DNA of 8,608 nt from Arsenophonus melophagi (GCA_032378655.1 JAVYJS010000023.1:1-8608); one strand, 5' to 3'; counted from the stretch's first letter, positions 1-6,089 are shown. The notes: generated by a model from the letters alone, not told the origin. A program made the numbers and translations.

Positions 1-50
1 AAACTACCTAAAAGGCTATTATAGGTAAATACACTGAAATCTTCATACAC

Positions 51-78
51 AAGACATATTTTTTTAAAAAAATGTCTT
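51..78. repeat. Inverted repeat with A/T-only core
   Basis: The arms AAGACAT (51-57) and ATGTCTT (72-78) are followed inward by a T-run facing an A-run, so pairing continues almost to the centre with one A-A mismatch at 58/71. It could act as a bidirectional terminator for a lost upstream gene, because both strands have a T-run inside the stem. No gene is visible to assign it to. Confidence 0.6.
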
Positions 79-105
79 ACTTTATTGAAAAGTACTTAGT
101 TGTTT

Positions 106-120
106 CTACTTAGTAAGTAG
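106..120. repeat. 15-nt palindrome
   Basis: CTACTTA-G-TAAGTAG is a perfect palindrome around a single central base. Its left half repeats the TACTTAGT found 14 nt upstream at 93-100. It could be a protein-binding site or simply drift in A+T-rich DNA. Confidence 0.45.
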
Positions 121-142
121 TGAGCAATAATCTTTTATTATA

Positions 143-161
143 TTCTGTATCCAATACAGAA
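143..161. repeat. 8-bp stem-loop
   Basis: TTCTGTAT (143-150) and ATACAGAA (154-161) form a perfect stem with a 3-nt loop. No U-tract follows on the plus strand and no gene ends nearby, so its role is unknown. Confidence 0.5.
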
Positions 162-258
162 AATTGAAAAGAATAATTAATGTTAAAAACGCAAAATTAT
201 TGGAATAATGTTTTCCTGCTTATAATTTTATCTGAAACATAATCAATGTCTACAAGTT

Positions 259-276
259 TACTCTTTTTGAAGAGTA
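259..276. repeat. 7-bp stem-loop upstream of minC
   Basis: TACTCTT (259-265) pairs with AAGAGTA (270-276) across the 4-nt loop TTTG. It sits about 150 nt upstream of minC and ahead of the candidate promoter, so it is probably not in the min mRNA. Confidence 0.45.
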
Positions 277-330
277 TTGCTACATAATATAAAATATTCA
301 ATTCAATTTTTATTAATACTTGTTACTTGC

Positions 331-358
331 TTGATCCACTAAATAACTATAACATAAT
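331..358 (+). promoter_or_regulatory. Weak candidate sigma-70 promoter for minCDE
   Basis: TTGATC (331-336) and CATAAT (353-358) are separated by 16 nt and match the -35 consensus at 4 of 6 positions and the -10 consensus at 5 of 6. This would give a leader of roughly 65 nt before minC. In DNA this A+T-rich, -10-like hexamers are common by chance, so this is only the best-looking pair and not a firm call. Confidence 0.25.
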
Positions 359-427
359 ATTGTTTTTTCTTATATCATCATCCACAATTCTGCTATGGGT
401 GAGTTAAATATGCTGAGTTGAATGCAG

Positions 428-1114
428 ATGACAGAATCATCAATCGAACTAAAAGGTGGTAGCTTCACTCTCACCGTTCTTCATATTCATAACCAAGAAC
501 CGGAATCCATTAAAAAAGCAATTCAGGAAAAAATTAATAAAGCACCTTTCTTTTTAAGAAAGGTTCCGATTGTTTTCAACATTACTGGTCTATTAGATAT
601 GAATACTATTTTATTCTACTATCAAATTATTAGTAATACTGGTTTAAAGATAGTCGGCATCACTGGATGTACAAACATGACATTGCGAAAAGCCATCATT
701 GATTTTGGATTGCCTTTACTTAGTGAAGGTAAAAATCAAAAAAAACCAAATAAAAAACCGGCTAATATTGCTGATACTGAACATAACAAAACGCGTATTG
801 TTAGCAAACATGTTCGTTCAGGGCAGCGCATATATGCAGCTAATTGTGATTTAATTGTTAATGCTAATGTAAGTGCTGGTGCTGAATTAATTGCTGATGG
901 AAATATCCATATTTATGGAATAATGCGAGGTAGAGCGCTGGCTGGCGCATCGGGCGATAATAATTGTCAAATTTACTGTACTCACTTGCAAGCTGAGTTA
1001 GTTTCTATTGTTGGACAATTTTGGTTAAGTGAACAAATTCCTGCTAATTTTATTGGCAAATCGGCTAGACTTTTTTTGGTTAATAATGAATTGACGATTG
1101 ATAATATTATGTAA
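428..1114 (+). CDS. minC: Septum site-determining protein MinC
   Basis: MinC blocks FtsZ assembly away from mid-cell and is brought to the membrane by MinD. The 228-residue product compares with about 231 in E. coli. The N-terminal FtsZ-inhibiting domain (about residues 1-100) is recognisable by IELKGGSFTL near the start and GLPLLSEGK at 94-102. A Lys/Asn-rich linker (about 101-121) leads to the C-terminal beta-helix domain that dimerises and binds MinD, with RSGQRIYA at 130-137 and GRALAGASGD at 168-177. The C-domain is very close to the E. coli protein, while the N-domain has drifted more. I chose ATG at 428 because MTESSIELKG lines up with the E. coli start; an in-frame ATG two codons upstream (422) is equally open. 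The only Shine-Dalgarno hint is GAG at 415-417, so translation initiation looks weak. First gene of the minCDE operon. Confidence 0.96.
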   Translation: MTESSIELKGGSFTLTVLHIHNQEPESIKKAIQEKINKAPFFLRKVPIVFNITGLLDMNTILFYYQIISNTGLKIVGITGCTNMTLRKAIIDFGLPLLSEGKNQKKPNKKPANIADTEHNKTRIVSKHVRSGQRIYAANCDLIVNANVSAGAELIADGNIHIYGIMRGRALAGASGDNNCQIYCTHLQAELVSIVGQFWLSEQIPANFIGKSARLFLVNNELTIDNIM

Positions 1115-1124
1115 CCCTGATTAC

Positions 1125-1132
1125 AGGAAGGA
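1125..1132 (+). promoter_or_regulatory. Ribosome binding site of minD
   Basis: AGGAAGGA lies in the 22-nt minC-minD gap and ends 4 nt before the ATG at 1137. It fixes the minD start there and rules out the in-frame extension reaching back to 1098, which would overlap minC and add 13 residues absent from the family. Confidence 0.85.
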
Positions 1133-1136
1133 CTCC

Positions 1137-1949
1137 ATGGCACTTATTATTGTTGTAACCTCAGGTAAAGGTGGTGTAGGTAAAACTACATCCAGTGCAG
1201 CTATTGCAACAGGATTAGCTCAACGAGGAAAAAAAACTGTTGTGATCGATTTTGATATTGGTCTACGTAATCTTGATTTAATTATGGGATGCGAACGCCG
1301 CGTAGTATACGATCTTATCAGTGTGATCCAAGGCGATGCATCACTTAATCAAGCGCTGATTAAAGATAAAAGAACTAAAAATCTTTATATACTTCCTGCT
1401 TCACAAACGCGTGATAAAGATGCATTAACGCACGTAGGTGTCGAAAAAATATTAAATGAGCTGAAAAACTTATATTTTGAATTTATTATCTGTGATTCAC
1501 CAGCAGGTATTGAAAGCGGCGCATTGATAGCACTTTATTTCGCTGATGAAGCAATTATAACTACTAATCCTGAAGTATCTTCTGTGCGTGATTCAGATCG
1601 TATTCTTGGTATTATCGCTTCTAAATCACGTCGCGCAGAACGCGGTGAAGAACCAATCAGAGAGCAACTTTTACTAACCCGTTATAATCCAGTTCGCGTT
1701 GCACATGGTGATATGTTGAGCGTAGAAGATGTACTTGAAATTCTATGTATTCCACTTATCGGGATTATACCTGAAGATCAGTCCGTGCTGCGGTCCTCTA
1801 ATCAAGGACAACCTGTTATTCTGGATCTAAAATCCGATGCAGGTAAAGCGTACAGTGACTGCGTTGATCGAATTTTAGGTAAAAATTGCCCTATTCGTTG
1901 TATTGAATCAGAAAAAAAAGGCTTCTTAAAGCGCTTGTTTGGAGGATAA
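1137..1949 (+). CDS. minD: Septum site-determining protein MinD, membrane ATPase
   Basis: MinD is a ParA/MinD-type P-loop ATPase that dimerises with ATP on the inner membrane, recruits MinC, and is released when MinE triggers hydrolysis. The product has 270 residues, the same length as E. coli MinD, and is highly conserved. The deviant Walker A motif SGKGGVGKTT spans residues 9-18, with the signature Lys11 and the P-loop Lys16. Asp38 and Asp40 (DFDIGLRN) lie in switch I. Asp120 lies in the Walker B segment IICDSPAGIE, and Asp152 in SSVRDSDR belongs to the region that contacts MinC and MinE. The C-terminal amphipathic membrane-targeting helix KKGFLKRLFGG is complete. A strong ribosome site precedes the start. 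Every known functional residue I could check is kept, so the protein should be active. Second gene of the operon, ending 1 nt before minE. Confidence 0.98.
   Translation: MALIIVVTSGKGGVGKTTSSAAIATGLAQRGKKTVVIDFDIGLRNLDLIMGCERRVVYDLISVIQGDASLNQALIKDKRTKNLYILPASQTRDKDALTHVGVEKILNELKNLYFEFIICDSPAGIESGALIALYFADEAIITTNPEVSSVRDSDRILGIIASKSRRAERGEEPIREQLLLTRYNPVRVAHGDMLSVEDVLEILCIPLIGIIPEDQSVLRSSNQGQPVILDLKSDAGKAYSDCVDRILGKNCPIRCIESEKKGFLKRLFGG
1941..1945 (+). promoter_or_regulatory. Ribosome binding site of minE inside minD
   Basis: GGAGG occupies the last codons of minD (Gly-Gly) and lies 5 nt before the minE ATG at 1951. This suggests translational coupling of MinD and MinE, whose ratio controls oscillation. 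It argues against starting minE at the in-frame TTG at 1939. Confidence 0.85.
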
Positions 1950-1950
1950 A

Positions 1951-2214
1951 ATGGCCTTATTAGATTTTTTCCTGTCGAAAAAAAAATCAACAGCAAATAT
2001 TGCTAAAGAAAGACTACAAATTATTGTAGCAGAACGCCGACGTAATGACTCTGCTCCGCATTACCTGCCTGCAATGAAACGCGATATTTTAAAAGTGATT
2101 TGCCAATATGTTCATATTAATCCTGAAATGCTTACGGTGCAATTTGAACAAAAAAATGATGAAATCTCAGTATTAGAGTTAAACGTAACGTTACCAGAAA
2201 TGGATGAAAAATAA
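1951..2214 (+). CDS. minE: Cell division topological specificity factor MinE
   Basis: MinE binds membrane-bound MinD, displaces MinC, stimulates ATP hydrolysis and so creates the oscillation that leaves mid-cell free of inhibitor. The product has 87 residues, one fewer than E. coli, with the difference at the extreme C-terminus. Residues 1-12 (ALLDFFLSKKK after Met) are the membrane-binding amphipathic segment. Residues 13-31 are the MinD-contact region, with Arg21, Leu22 and Ile25 kept and the RRR at 29-31 present. The remainder is the dimerising topological specificity domain, including HYLPAMKRDILKVICQYV and the ending ELNVTLPE. The start at 1951 matches the family start MALLDFFL. Last gene of the operon; no convincing intrinsic terminator follows directly. 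Confidence 0.98.
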   Translation: MALLDFFLSKKKSTANIAKERLQIIVAERRRNDSAPHYLPAMKRDILKVICQYVHINPEMLTVQFEQKNDEISVLELNVTLPEMDEK

Positions 2215-2216
2215 AA

Positions 2217-2231
2217 TAACAAGTTTTGTTA
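2217..2231. repeat. Small hairpin just after minE
   Basis: TAACAA (2217-2222) and TTGTTA (2226-2231) form a 6-bp stem with a 3-nt loop, starting 3 nt after the minE stop. The stem is A+T-rich and followed by CAAAATC rather than a U-run, so it is at best a weak 3'-end stabiliser. Confidence 0.35.
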
Positions 2232-2280
2232 CAAAATCTAATAAAATATTAATGGTTTTAATAAATTTTTTCTATGCTAA

Positions 2281-2344
2281 TTTTTGCTTTTAAAAAGCAT
2301 CTTATAACTAATTGACTTTTCATAAAATTAATTAGTTATAAGAT
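2281..2344 (-). terminator. 15-bp stem-loop with T-tract on the minus strand
   Basis: Positions 2299-2313 pair perfectly with 2330-2344 across a 16-nt loop. Read on the minus strand, the stem is followed by GCTTTTT and then a second small hairpin (plus-strand 2285-2299). This polarity suits termination of leftward transcription arriving at the 3' side of minE. It would fit an orphan terminator of a lost leftward gene such as rnd. That link is inference; the inverted repeat itself is certain. Confidence 0.45.
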
Positions 2345-2460
2345 CAATGTTATTAACATGTTATTATAATCCATGCTTAATGTTAAGACTTCCATTGCTG
2401 TAATTTGTAATTTTATGAGTGATAGTAACCCTAAAATGGCTTACTAATATTTCCTTTATT

Positions 2461-2504
2461 GGTGTACATGAAGCCTTTTCAAGGCATACACCTTATATGG
2501 TGTA
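2461..2504. repeat. Overlapping alternative hairpins sharing TACACC
   Basis: TACACC (2487-2492) can pair with GGTGTA upstream (2461-2466, enclosing an inner GCCTT/AAGGC stem at 2473-2477/2481-2485) or with an identical GGTGTA downstream (2499-2504, loop TTATAT). The two foldings exclude each other, a layout seen in attenuators. No nearby open frame gives it something to regulate. Confidence 0.5.
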
Positions 2505-2531
2505 CTATTTATAGTGTAGTTTACTTACTAT

Positions 2532-2547
2532 TTCTAATAAATTAGAA
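2532..2547. repeat. TTCTAAT-AA-ATTAGAA inverted repeat
   Basis: Two perfect 7-bp arms flank 2 nt. The same arms recur at 5515-5531 with a 3-nt spacer. This may be a binding-site-like element or chance. Confidence 0.4.
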
Positions 2548-2637
2548 CAAAAACTTAATTCTATAAAACAATAATAATCATTGTTGTTTGTCATTCAGTA
2601 TTCAATTGATTTATTAGATTGCTTTTATTCTTCATTT

Positions 2638-2681
2638 CATTACAATACTATCACTATAGCTATAGTGATAGTATTGTAATG
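2638..2681. repeat. 44-bp perfect palindrome without spacer
   Basis: Bases 2638-2659 are exactly the reverse complement of 2660-2681, with the centre at TATAG|CTATA. There is no loop, so the DNA reads identically on both strands and can extrude as a cruciform. Ends: CATTACAATAC and GTATTGTAATG. No mismatch is present, and pairing stops abruptly at 2637/2682. No U-tract or gene is adjacent. Confidence 0.95.
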
Positions 2682-2761
2682 TTTATATAAATTCAATTAT
2701 TAAAAATAACTATTATCTATTAGTATCATAGATGTTAATAACCATTTTATTACTTCCGTAG

Positions 2762-2794
2762 TATTCCTATACGGGAATATTGCTATAATATAGC
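2762..2794. repeat. Two small adjacent inverted repeats
   Basis: TATTCC (2762-2767) pairs with GGAATA (2774-2779) over a 6-nt loop. It is followed 2 nt later by the 13-nt palindrome GCTATA-A-TATAGC (2782-2794). Function unknown. Confidence 0.45.
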
Positions 2795-2825
2795 TTAATA
2801 AGTAGTAACAAGCATTACTGATTAT

Positions 2826-2850
2826 ATAATAATTTTAATCAAATTATTAT
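2826..2850. repeat. 10-bp A/T-only stem-loop
   Basis: ATAATAATTT (2826-2835) pairs perfectly with AAATTATTAT (2841-2850) over a 5-nt loop. All stem bases are A or T, so this one is the easiest of the set to explain by composition. Confidence 0.5.
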
Positions 2851-3199
2851 TGTTGCTTTTTAATTTGTTGTGCTCATTATTAATGCCATAGAATCTCTGT
2901 TTTTGAGTATTAACTTTTTATAATAAACATTAATTATAGAGATAGTGTAAATTCTCAATAACTATTTTATTCTAATTCAAGAGCATATTAAGAATATAAT
3001 TGCATTACTCTTTTCAAGAGCTGAACAGAAACTAGCCATATCAGCTAAAAATAAATCTAATGTTATGATAGAATTTCTATTCTTAACGAATTGCTAATAA
3101 CTGATTAATTTATTTTTTTAGTCTAAACAATTCTTTATTCAAAGTTTTAGCAAAATGCTTAGCTACTTTGCAGCTGTAAATGTTTGCGATATTTTAGGA

Positions 3200-3249
3200 A
3201 GGTCTTACACCGATAAAGTGGAGTAAGACCTGTTTCTGTTAGAAACAGG
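3200..3249. repeat. Pair of overlapping G+C-richer stem-loops
   Basis: Stem 1 joins 3200-3211 to 3220-3231 (AGGTCTTAC against GTAAGACCT, one A-A mismatch, then CC/GG), with an 8-nt loop. Stem 2 joins CCTGTTTCT (3229-3237) to AGAAACAGG (3241-3249) with the 3-nt loop GTT. They share CCT at 3229-3231, so both cannot form completely at once. The patch is richer in G+C than the DNA around it. No T-run follows, so it is not a plain terminator. It could be a leftover of a structured RNA. Confidence 0.7.
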
Positions 3250-3355
3250 CCGTAAGTAATAATATGCAAAATGCTTGTTGTAGAAACGACATCTTAAGTT
3301 ATGGTCACTCTTATGTTATGTAGTGTTTATAACAGAAGAGTTCAGTAAGTAATAT

Positions 3356-3370
3356 ACTATTACCAATAGT
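3356..3370. repeat. Small hairpin ACTATT/AATAGT
   Basis: Two 6-bp arms (3356-3361 and 3365-3370) flank 3 nt. Weak, listed for completeness. Confidence 0.35.
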
Positions 3371-3459
3371 TTCTTTCCTTATATAACAAGAATTAACTTC
3401 TAAATTACGGTGACAAGTCCAGTAATGAAATAATTATATTTTGATTTAGTAATCTTGAA

Positions 3460-3509
3460 ATCTAATTGAAATTAGATAGTCAATAAAGCCTCAATTAGAG
3501 GCGCATTGA
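3460..3509. repeat. Two consecutive stem-loops
   Basis: ATCTAATT (3460-3467) pairs with AATTAGAT (3470-3477). Just downstream, GCCTC (3488-3492) pairs with GAGGC (3498-3502), and the outer TCAAT (3480-3484) pairs with ATTGA (3505-3509). The second has internal unpaired bases like a real RNA hairpin. TTAAAAAATAA follows about 10 nt later, but no T-run. Confidence 0.45.
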
Positions 3510-3557
3510 TCATGAATTGTTAAAAAATAAGATAGATAAATACAAGAGTACTCCTTA

Positions 3558-3577
3558 ATCTACTTATACCAGTAGAT
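3558..3577. repeat. 7-bp stem-loop ATCTACT/AGTAGAT
   Basis: Arms 3558-3564 and 3571-3577 flank a 6-nt loop. Perfect but short. Confidence 0.45.
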
Positions 3578-3858
3578 ATAAAAGGAAATTAAGTTTTTGA
3601 TAGCTATTTTATTCACTTAAAAATATGCTTGTGGACATTATTTAAATACAGCCATTGCCGCAATCAACGGATGATTAAAATCTTTTGTTTATAATTTATT
3701 TTTGCAGCATTCAGCTTTCCGTTTGTGCACTTTATTTTATTTTAATTGCATAAGGAATGGAAGTACTCCCAAGTACTCAACAACAGCATTAAAGAAAACT
3801 AAAGAAAATCTGGCTAGATTGTCACTAGTTTTTAAATGATCTATTATTATTTTAATAC

Positions 3859-3881
3859 GCCGTTAAACAACTATTAACGGC
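3859..3881 (-). terminator. Stem-loop overlapping the tsaB stop codon
   Basis: GCCGTTAA (3859-3866) and TTAACGGC (3874-3881) form a perfect 8-bp stem with a 7-nt loop. On the minus strand the stem begins inside the last codons of tsaB and contains its TAA stop, and is followed by GTATTAAAATAATAATAG. The tract is only loosely T-rich, so termination may be inefficient. It is the only candidate 3' end for tsaB. Confidence 0.5.
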
Positions 3882-4569
3882 CGGGTAGCTTTTGCCAGAT
3901 ATTTTCATTACGTAAATAAACTGGTTGAGCTTCTTCAACACGAACTGTTTTTCCTTGTTTCCAGGCTTGTAATGCTATCAGCAACATATCTTGTGCATCA
4001 GGTAAATAAATACCACTTTCTAATAAATTTAGATTTGTCATGCCTAATACAGGATAGGCTAACCAACCTTTTCCTGCAACAGCCCACTTACCACTTAATC
4101 TATTGATTTTCACTAAAAACTGTTCTGGCTTGAGTACCGCTTCTGTTTCTTCACCATGCCAATAACCATCGTTTTTTAGTTCATAACATGCAGAATAAAT
4201 CTCTCCCATTCTTGCATCTAGTGCTACTAATATTTTTCTAACTCCTGATTTACGATAAGCGCCTTGCGCCATAGTTAATAAAGAAGAGATGCCTATTATA
4301 GGTAAATTAACCCCCAAAGCTAAGCCTTGTGCAATACCAACAGAAATTCGAACACCGGTAAAACTACCTGGTCCTCGGCTAAAAGCTACAACACTAATAT
4401 CTTGTAAATTTAGATGTGCCTTAGCAAGGCACTGTTCTACTATTGGTAATATTTTTCTAGTCCGCTCTCGCGGAGAGATTATAAATTTCCTGAAAATGTT
4501 ACCATCACGCCATAACGCGACAGAACATGCTTCTGTAGCCGTATCAATCGCTAATATATGGGTGTTCAT
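3874..4569 (-). CDS. tsaB: tRNA threonylcarbamoyladenosine biosynthesis protein TsaB
   Basis: TsaB (YeaZ) is the non-catalytic ASKHA-fold partner of TsaD in the bacterial TsaBDE complex, which transfers threonylcarbamoyl to A37 of tRNAs reading ANN codons. The product has 231 residues, the same as E. coli. Family motifs in order are LAIDTATEACSVALW (6-20), RGPGSFTGVR (65-74), GIAQGLALG (78-86), LDARMGEIY (117-125), ETEAVLKPE (141-149) and PVYLRN (216-221), ending KLPGR. The start ATG at 4569 is preceded 8 nt upstream by AGGA (plus-strand TCCT at 4578-4581), giving MNTHILAID, two residues longer at the start than E. coli MRILAID. The gene stands alone: the neighbouring slp and yoaA of related genomes are not visible. 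No sign of decay. TsaC, TsaD and TsaE must lie elsewhere. Confidence 0.97.
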   Translation of the reverse strand: MNTHILAIDTATEACSVALWRDGNIFRKFIISPRERTRKILPIVEQCLAKAHLNLQDISVVAFSRGPGSFTGVRISVGIAQGLALGVNLPIIGISSLLTMAQGAYRKSGVRKILVALDARMGEIYSACYELKNDGYWHGEETEAVLKPEQFLVKINRLSGKWAVAGKGWLAYPVLGMTNLNLLESGIYLPDAQDMLLIALQAWKQGKTVRVEEAQPVYLRNENIWQKLPGR

Positions 4570-4841
4570 TTTTTAGATCCTGACCGTTATTTATTAATAG
4601 AATGATTACTAATACTAACATTTTTATAAAAAAATATTTTGCAACATTTATCTTTAGTTTTATTTACTTGTGCAGTAAGAACTTTTATGAAAAGAGATAA
4701 AACATTCACAATATCACCATAAACATATAACATTAGTTTTTACTACACAGTAAAATCGCACATGATTGACATCACCTAATCAACTATAAAAACTCTCGGT
4801 TTTAGCAAACGCAAAAATGAATAATGAAAAACTATAAATAC

Positions 4842-4857
4842 ATTACATGCATGTAAT
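4842..4857. repeat. 16-bp perfect palindrome
   Basis: ATTACATGCATGTAAT has no spacer. Like the 44-bp palindrome at 2638-2681 it is loop-free, but it is short enough to be a chance event or a dimer-binding site. Confidence 0.5.
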
Positions 4858-4902
4858 TAATAATTTTGCATACGTTTTTAGAACGCAATAAAACAGTTTA
4901 TT

Positions 4903-4918
4903 CAGCACGTGAATGCTG
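4903..4918. repeat. Small hairpin CAGCA/TGCTG
   Basis: 5-bp G+C-containing arms flank 6 nt; the CACGTG at the arm-loop junction is itself palindromic. Weak. Confidence 0.3.
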
Positions 4919-5154
4919 CTGTATCGATCTTGGCATCAAATAAAAAAATCTTATAGGATCTAACATCAACCTTATAAACCTATTCATAACTATTAATGAT
5001 AAATGATCTTCCATGGAATATTTGATTAAAATCGATCATAACCTTTTTGTTTTGTATCACAACAGGTAAGTACCAAAATTTATAAAACATTATCATTAAT
5101 CTATATCTTAAATATTAAATAAGGCAGACAAAAAGAAATAACGATATCAGTTAT

Positions 5155-5169
5155 GCTCAATAATTGAGC
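5155..5169. repeat. 15-nt palindrome GCTCAAT-A-ATTGAGC
   Basis: Perfect 7-bp arms around one base. Isolated; function unknown. Confidence 0.4.
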
Positions 5170-5430
5170 TTTAACATAATCATGCATTGTTTAGAAGAGT
5201 TATTTTGGATTAATAACTAGCACATTATGAGATATAAACATTAATATTTTTCTGTAAAAATAGATTTTTGTAAAATTATACGATCGATTTCAATCCTAAA
5301 TATTGACTCAACCATTTCATTGATTCTTTAGTTGATAGTAAAGAATACATGGATTAAGATATAGAAAGAGCATTTTTTTAAAAAACTGGACAATATAAAA
5401 AGCTAATTTAAAAAATGTATGATACTAAGG

Positions 5431-5457
5431 CTCTGAGTTATGTAGATTCAGAGAATC
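5431..5457. repeat. Overlapping alternative hairpins
   Basis: CTCTGA (5431-5436) pairs with TCAGAG (5448-5453). GATTC (5445-5449) pairs with GAATC (5453-5457). The two share bases and cannot coexist. They lie 19 nt before the long stem at 5476-5513. Confidence 0.45.
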
Positions 5458-5475
5458 TGGCTGAAATAATTTATT

Positions 5476-5513
5476 ATAACATTGAATTTTTATTCAGAAA
5501 AATTCAATGTTAT
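5476..5513. repeat. 16-bp perfect stem-loop
   Basis: Positions 5476-5491 pair exactly with 5498-5513 over the 6-nt loop ATTCAG. The plus strand continues TTTCTAATTC, which is mildly U-rich, so it could act as a weak plus-strand terminator. No gene ends upstream. Confidence 0.9.
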
Positions 5514-5514
5514 T

Positions 5515-5531
5515 TTCTAATTCTATTAGAA
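5515..5531. repeat. TTCTAAT-TCT-ATTAGAA inverted repeat
   Basis: Same 7-bp arms as 2532-2547, placed directly after the 16-bp stem-loop. It is followed by AAGTAGG repeated at 5533-5539 and 5543-5549. Confidence 0.4.
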
Positions 5532-5650
5532 TAAGTAGGAACAAGTAGGCGTGCAGTTTCTGCAATTATTATTAATAATATAATATACTGGATCATATCT
5601 ATCATATGACCATTATTATTTTTTTATTGAAAATAGAATAGTAATTAACT

Positions 5651-5695
5651 TGATCAGCAAAAATAAAATAGCTTGACATGCTTAAAGCTAGATCA
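5651..5695. repeat. Nested inverted repeats TGATC/GATCA and TAGCTT/AAGCTA
   Basis: The inner arms (5669-5674, 5685-5690) flank a 10-nt loop. Outer TGATC (5651-5655) and GATCA (5691-5695) sit beyond, the right one directly adjoining. Weak structure. Confidence 0.3.
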
Positions 5696-5781
5696 GATTG
5701 AATGCTAGATTCATGAGAACGGTTTTCTAAAAATAAATAGAAATGTAGTGAAGAGTATTTCAATATTGATTCAATTACCTA

Positions 5782-5828
5782 TTAACTTATGTTTAAGTTA
5801 AGTGAAGAATATTAGCATTTTAGCTAAT
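5782..5828. repeat. Two neighbouring short stem-loops
   Basis: TTAACTTA (5782-5789) pairs with TAAGTTAA (5794-5801) over a 4-nt loop. ATTAGC (5811-5816) pairs with GCTAAT (5823-5828) over 6 nt. Confidence 0.45.
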
Positions 5829-6089
5829 TGATAGCTTCTATATCACGCAAAACATCAAACAAGCATTTCCAGAGATACTTGTAAGACTTTTGATTGATTC
5901 GAAACAATAAGATAAATCTTTTCTTAAGCTCTGATAGAGATAGAGAAAATCCGCATTATAACGTTAAACATATAACTAAATATATACTAATTAAGTTTTT
6001 GATAAAAACTGAAAAATTATGGTTTATACCTTATAGATTGCAGTCCTTTTATATGCCTCTTATGAGCCTTATGAGAGTAGTGAACTGAA

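Larger units (their letters stand above)
1..427. other. A+T-rich upstream region of the min operon, no gene seen
   Basis: No open frame of useful length and no recognisable gene remnant is visible on either strand. In E. coli the divergent gene ycgL lies next to minC; nothing like it is recognisable here. The region holds small inverted repeats at 51-78, 106-120, 143-161 and 259-276, and a short direct repeat TACTTAGT at 93-100 and 107-114. The minC promoter must lie here if the operon is transcribed on its own. Confidence 0.7.
2215..3873. other. Eroded intergenic region between minE and tsaB
   Basis: This stretch of 1,659 bp has dense stops in all frames and no protein-coding signal I can recognise. 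No tRNA or rRNA signature was noticed. In Yersinia/Serratia-type genomes (from memory) rnd, fadD and slp lie between minE and tsaB on the tsaB strand. I looked for pieces of slp next to tsaB and saw nothing convincing. The region is rich in inverted repeats, listed separately. Base composition is mostly about three quarters A+T, with a G+C-richer patch at 3200-3250. Confidence 0.75.

Noticed and set aside
371..400. Possible DnaA box near CATCCACAATTC
   Set aside because: It is a poor match to TTATNCACA, there is a single site, and no other origin features are present.
1098..1136. Upstream extension of minD
   Set aside because: It would overlap minC and add 13 residues not found in MinD; the strong ribosome site at 1125-1132 fixes the start at 1137.
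1802..1996. Minus-strand open frame across the minD-minE junction
   Set aside because: Shadow of the strongly conserved minD and minE reading frames.
4289..4576. Plus-strand open frame of 95 codons
   Set aside because: Antisense shadow of tsaB, whose product matches its family along the full length.
4570..4700. tsaB promoter (TTGCAA ... on the minus strand)
   Set aside because: The best -35-like hexamer lacks a matching -10 at proper spacing, so nothing convincing can be called in this A+T-rich stretch.
5894..6088. 64-codon open frame on the plus strand
   Set aside because: It starts at TTG, has no Shine-Dalgarno sequence, an A/T-driven composition and no family resemblance; probably chance.
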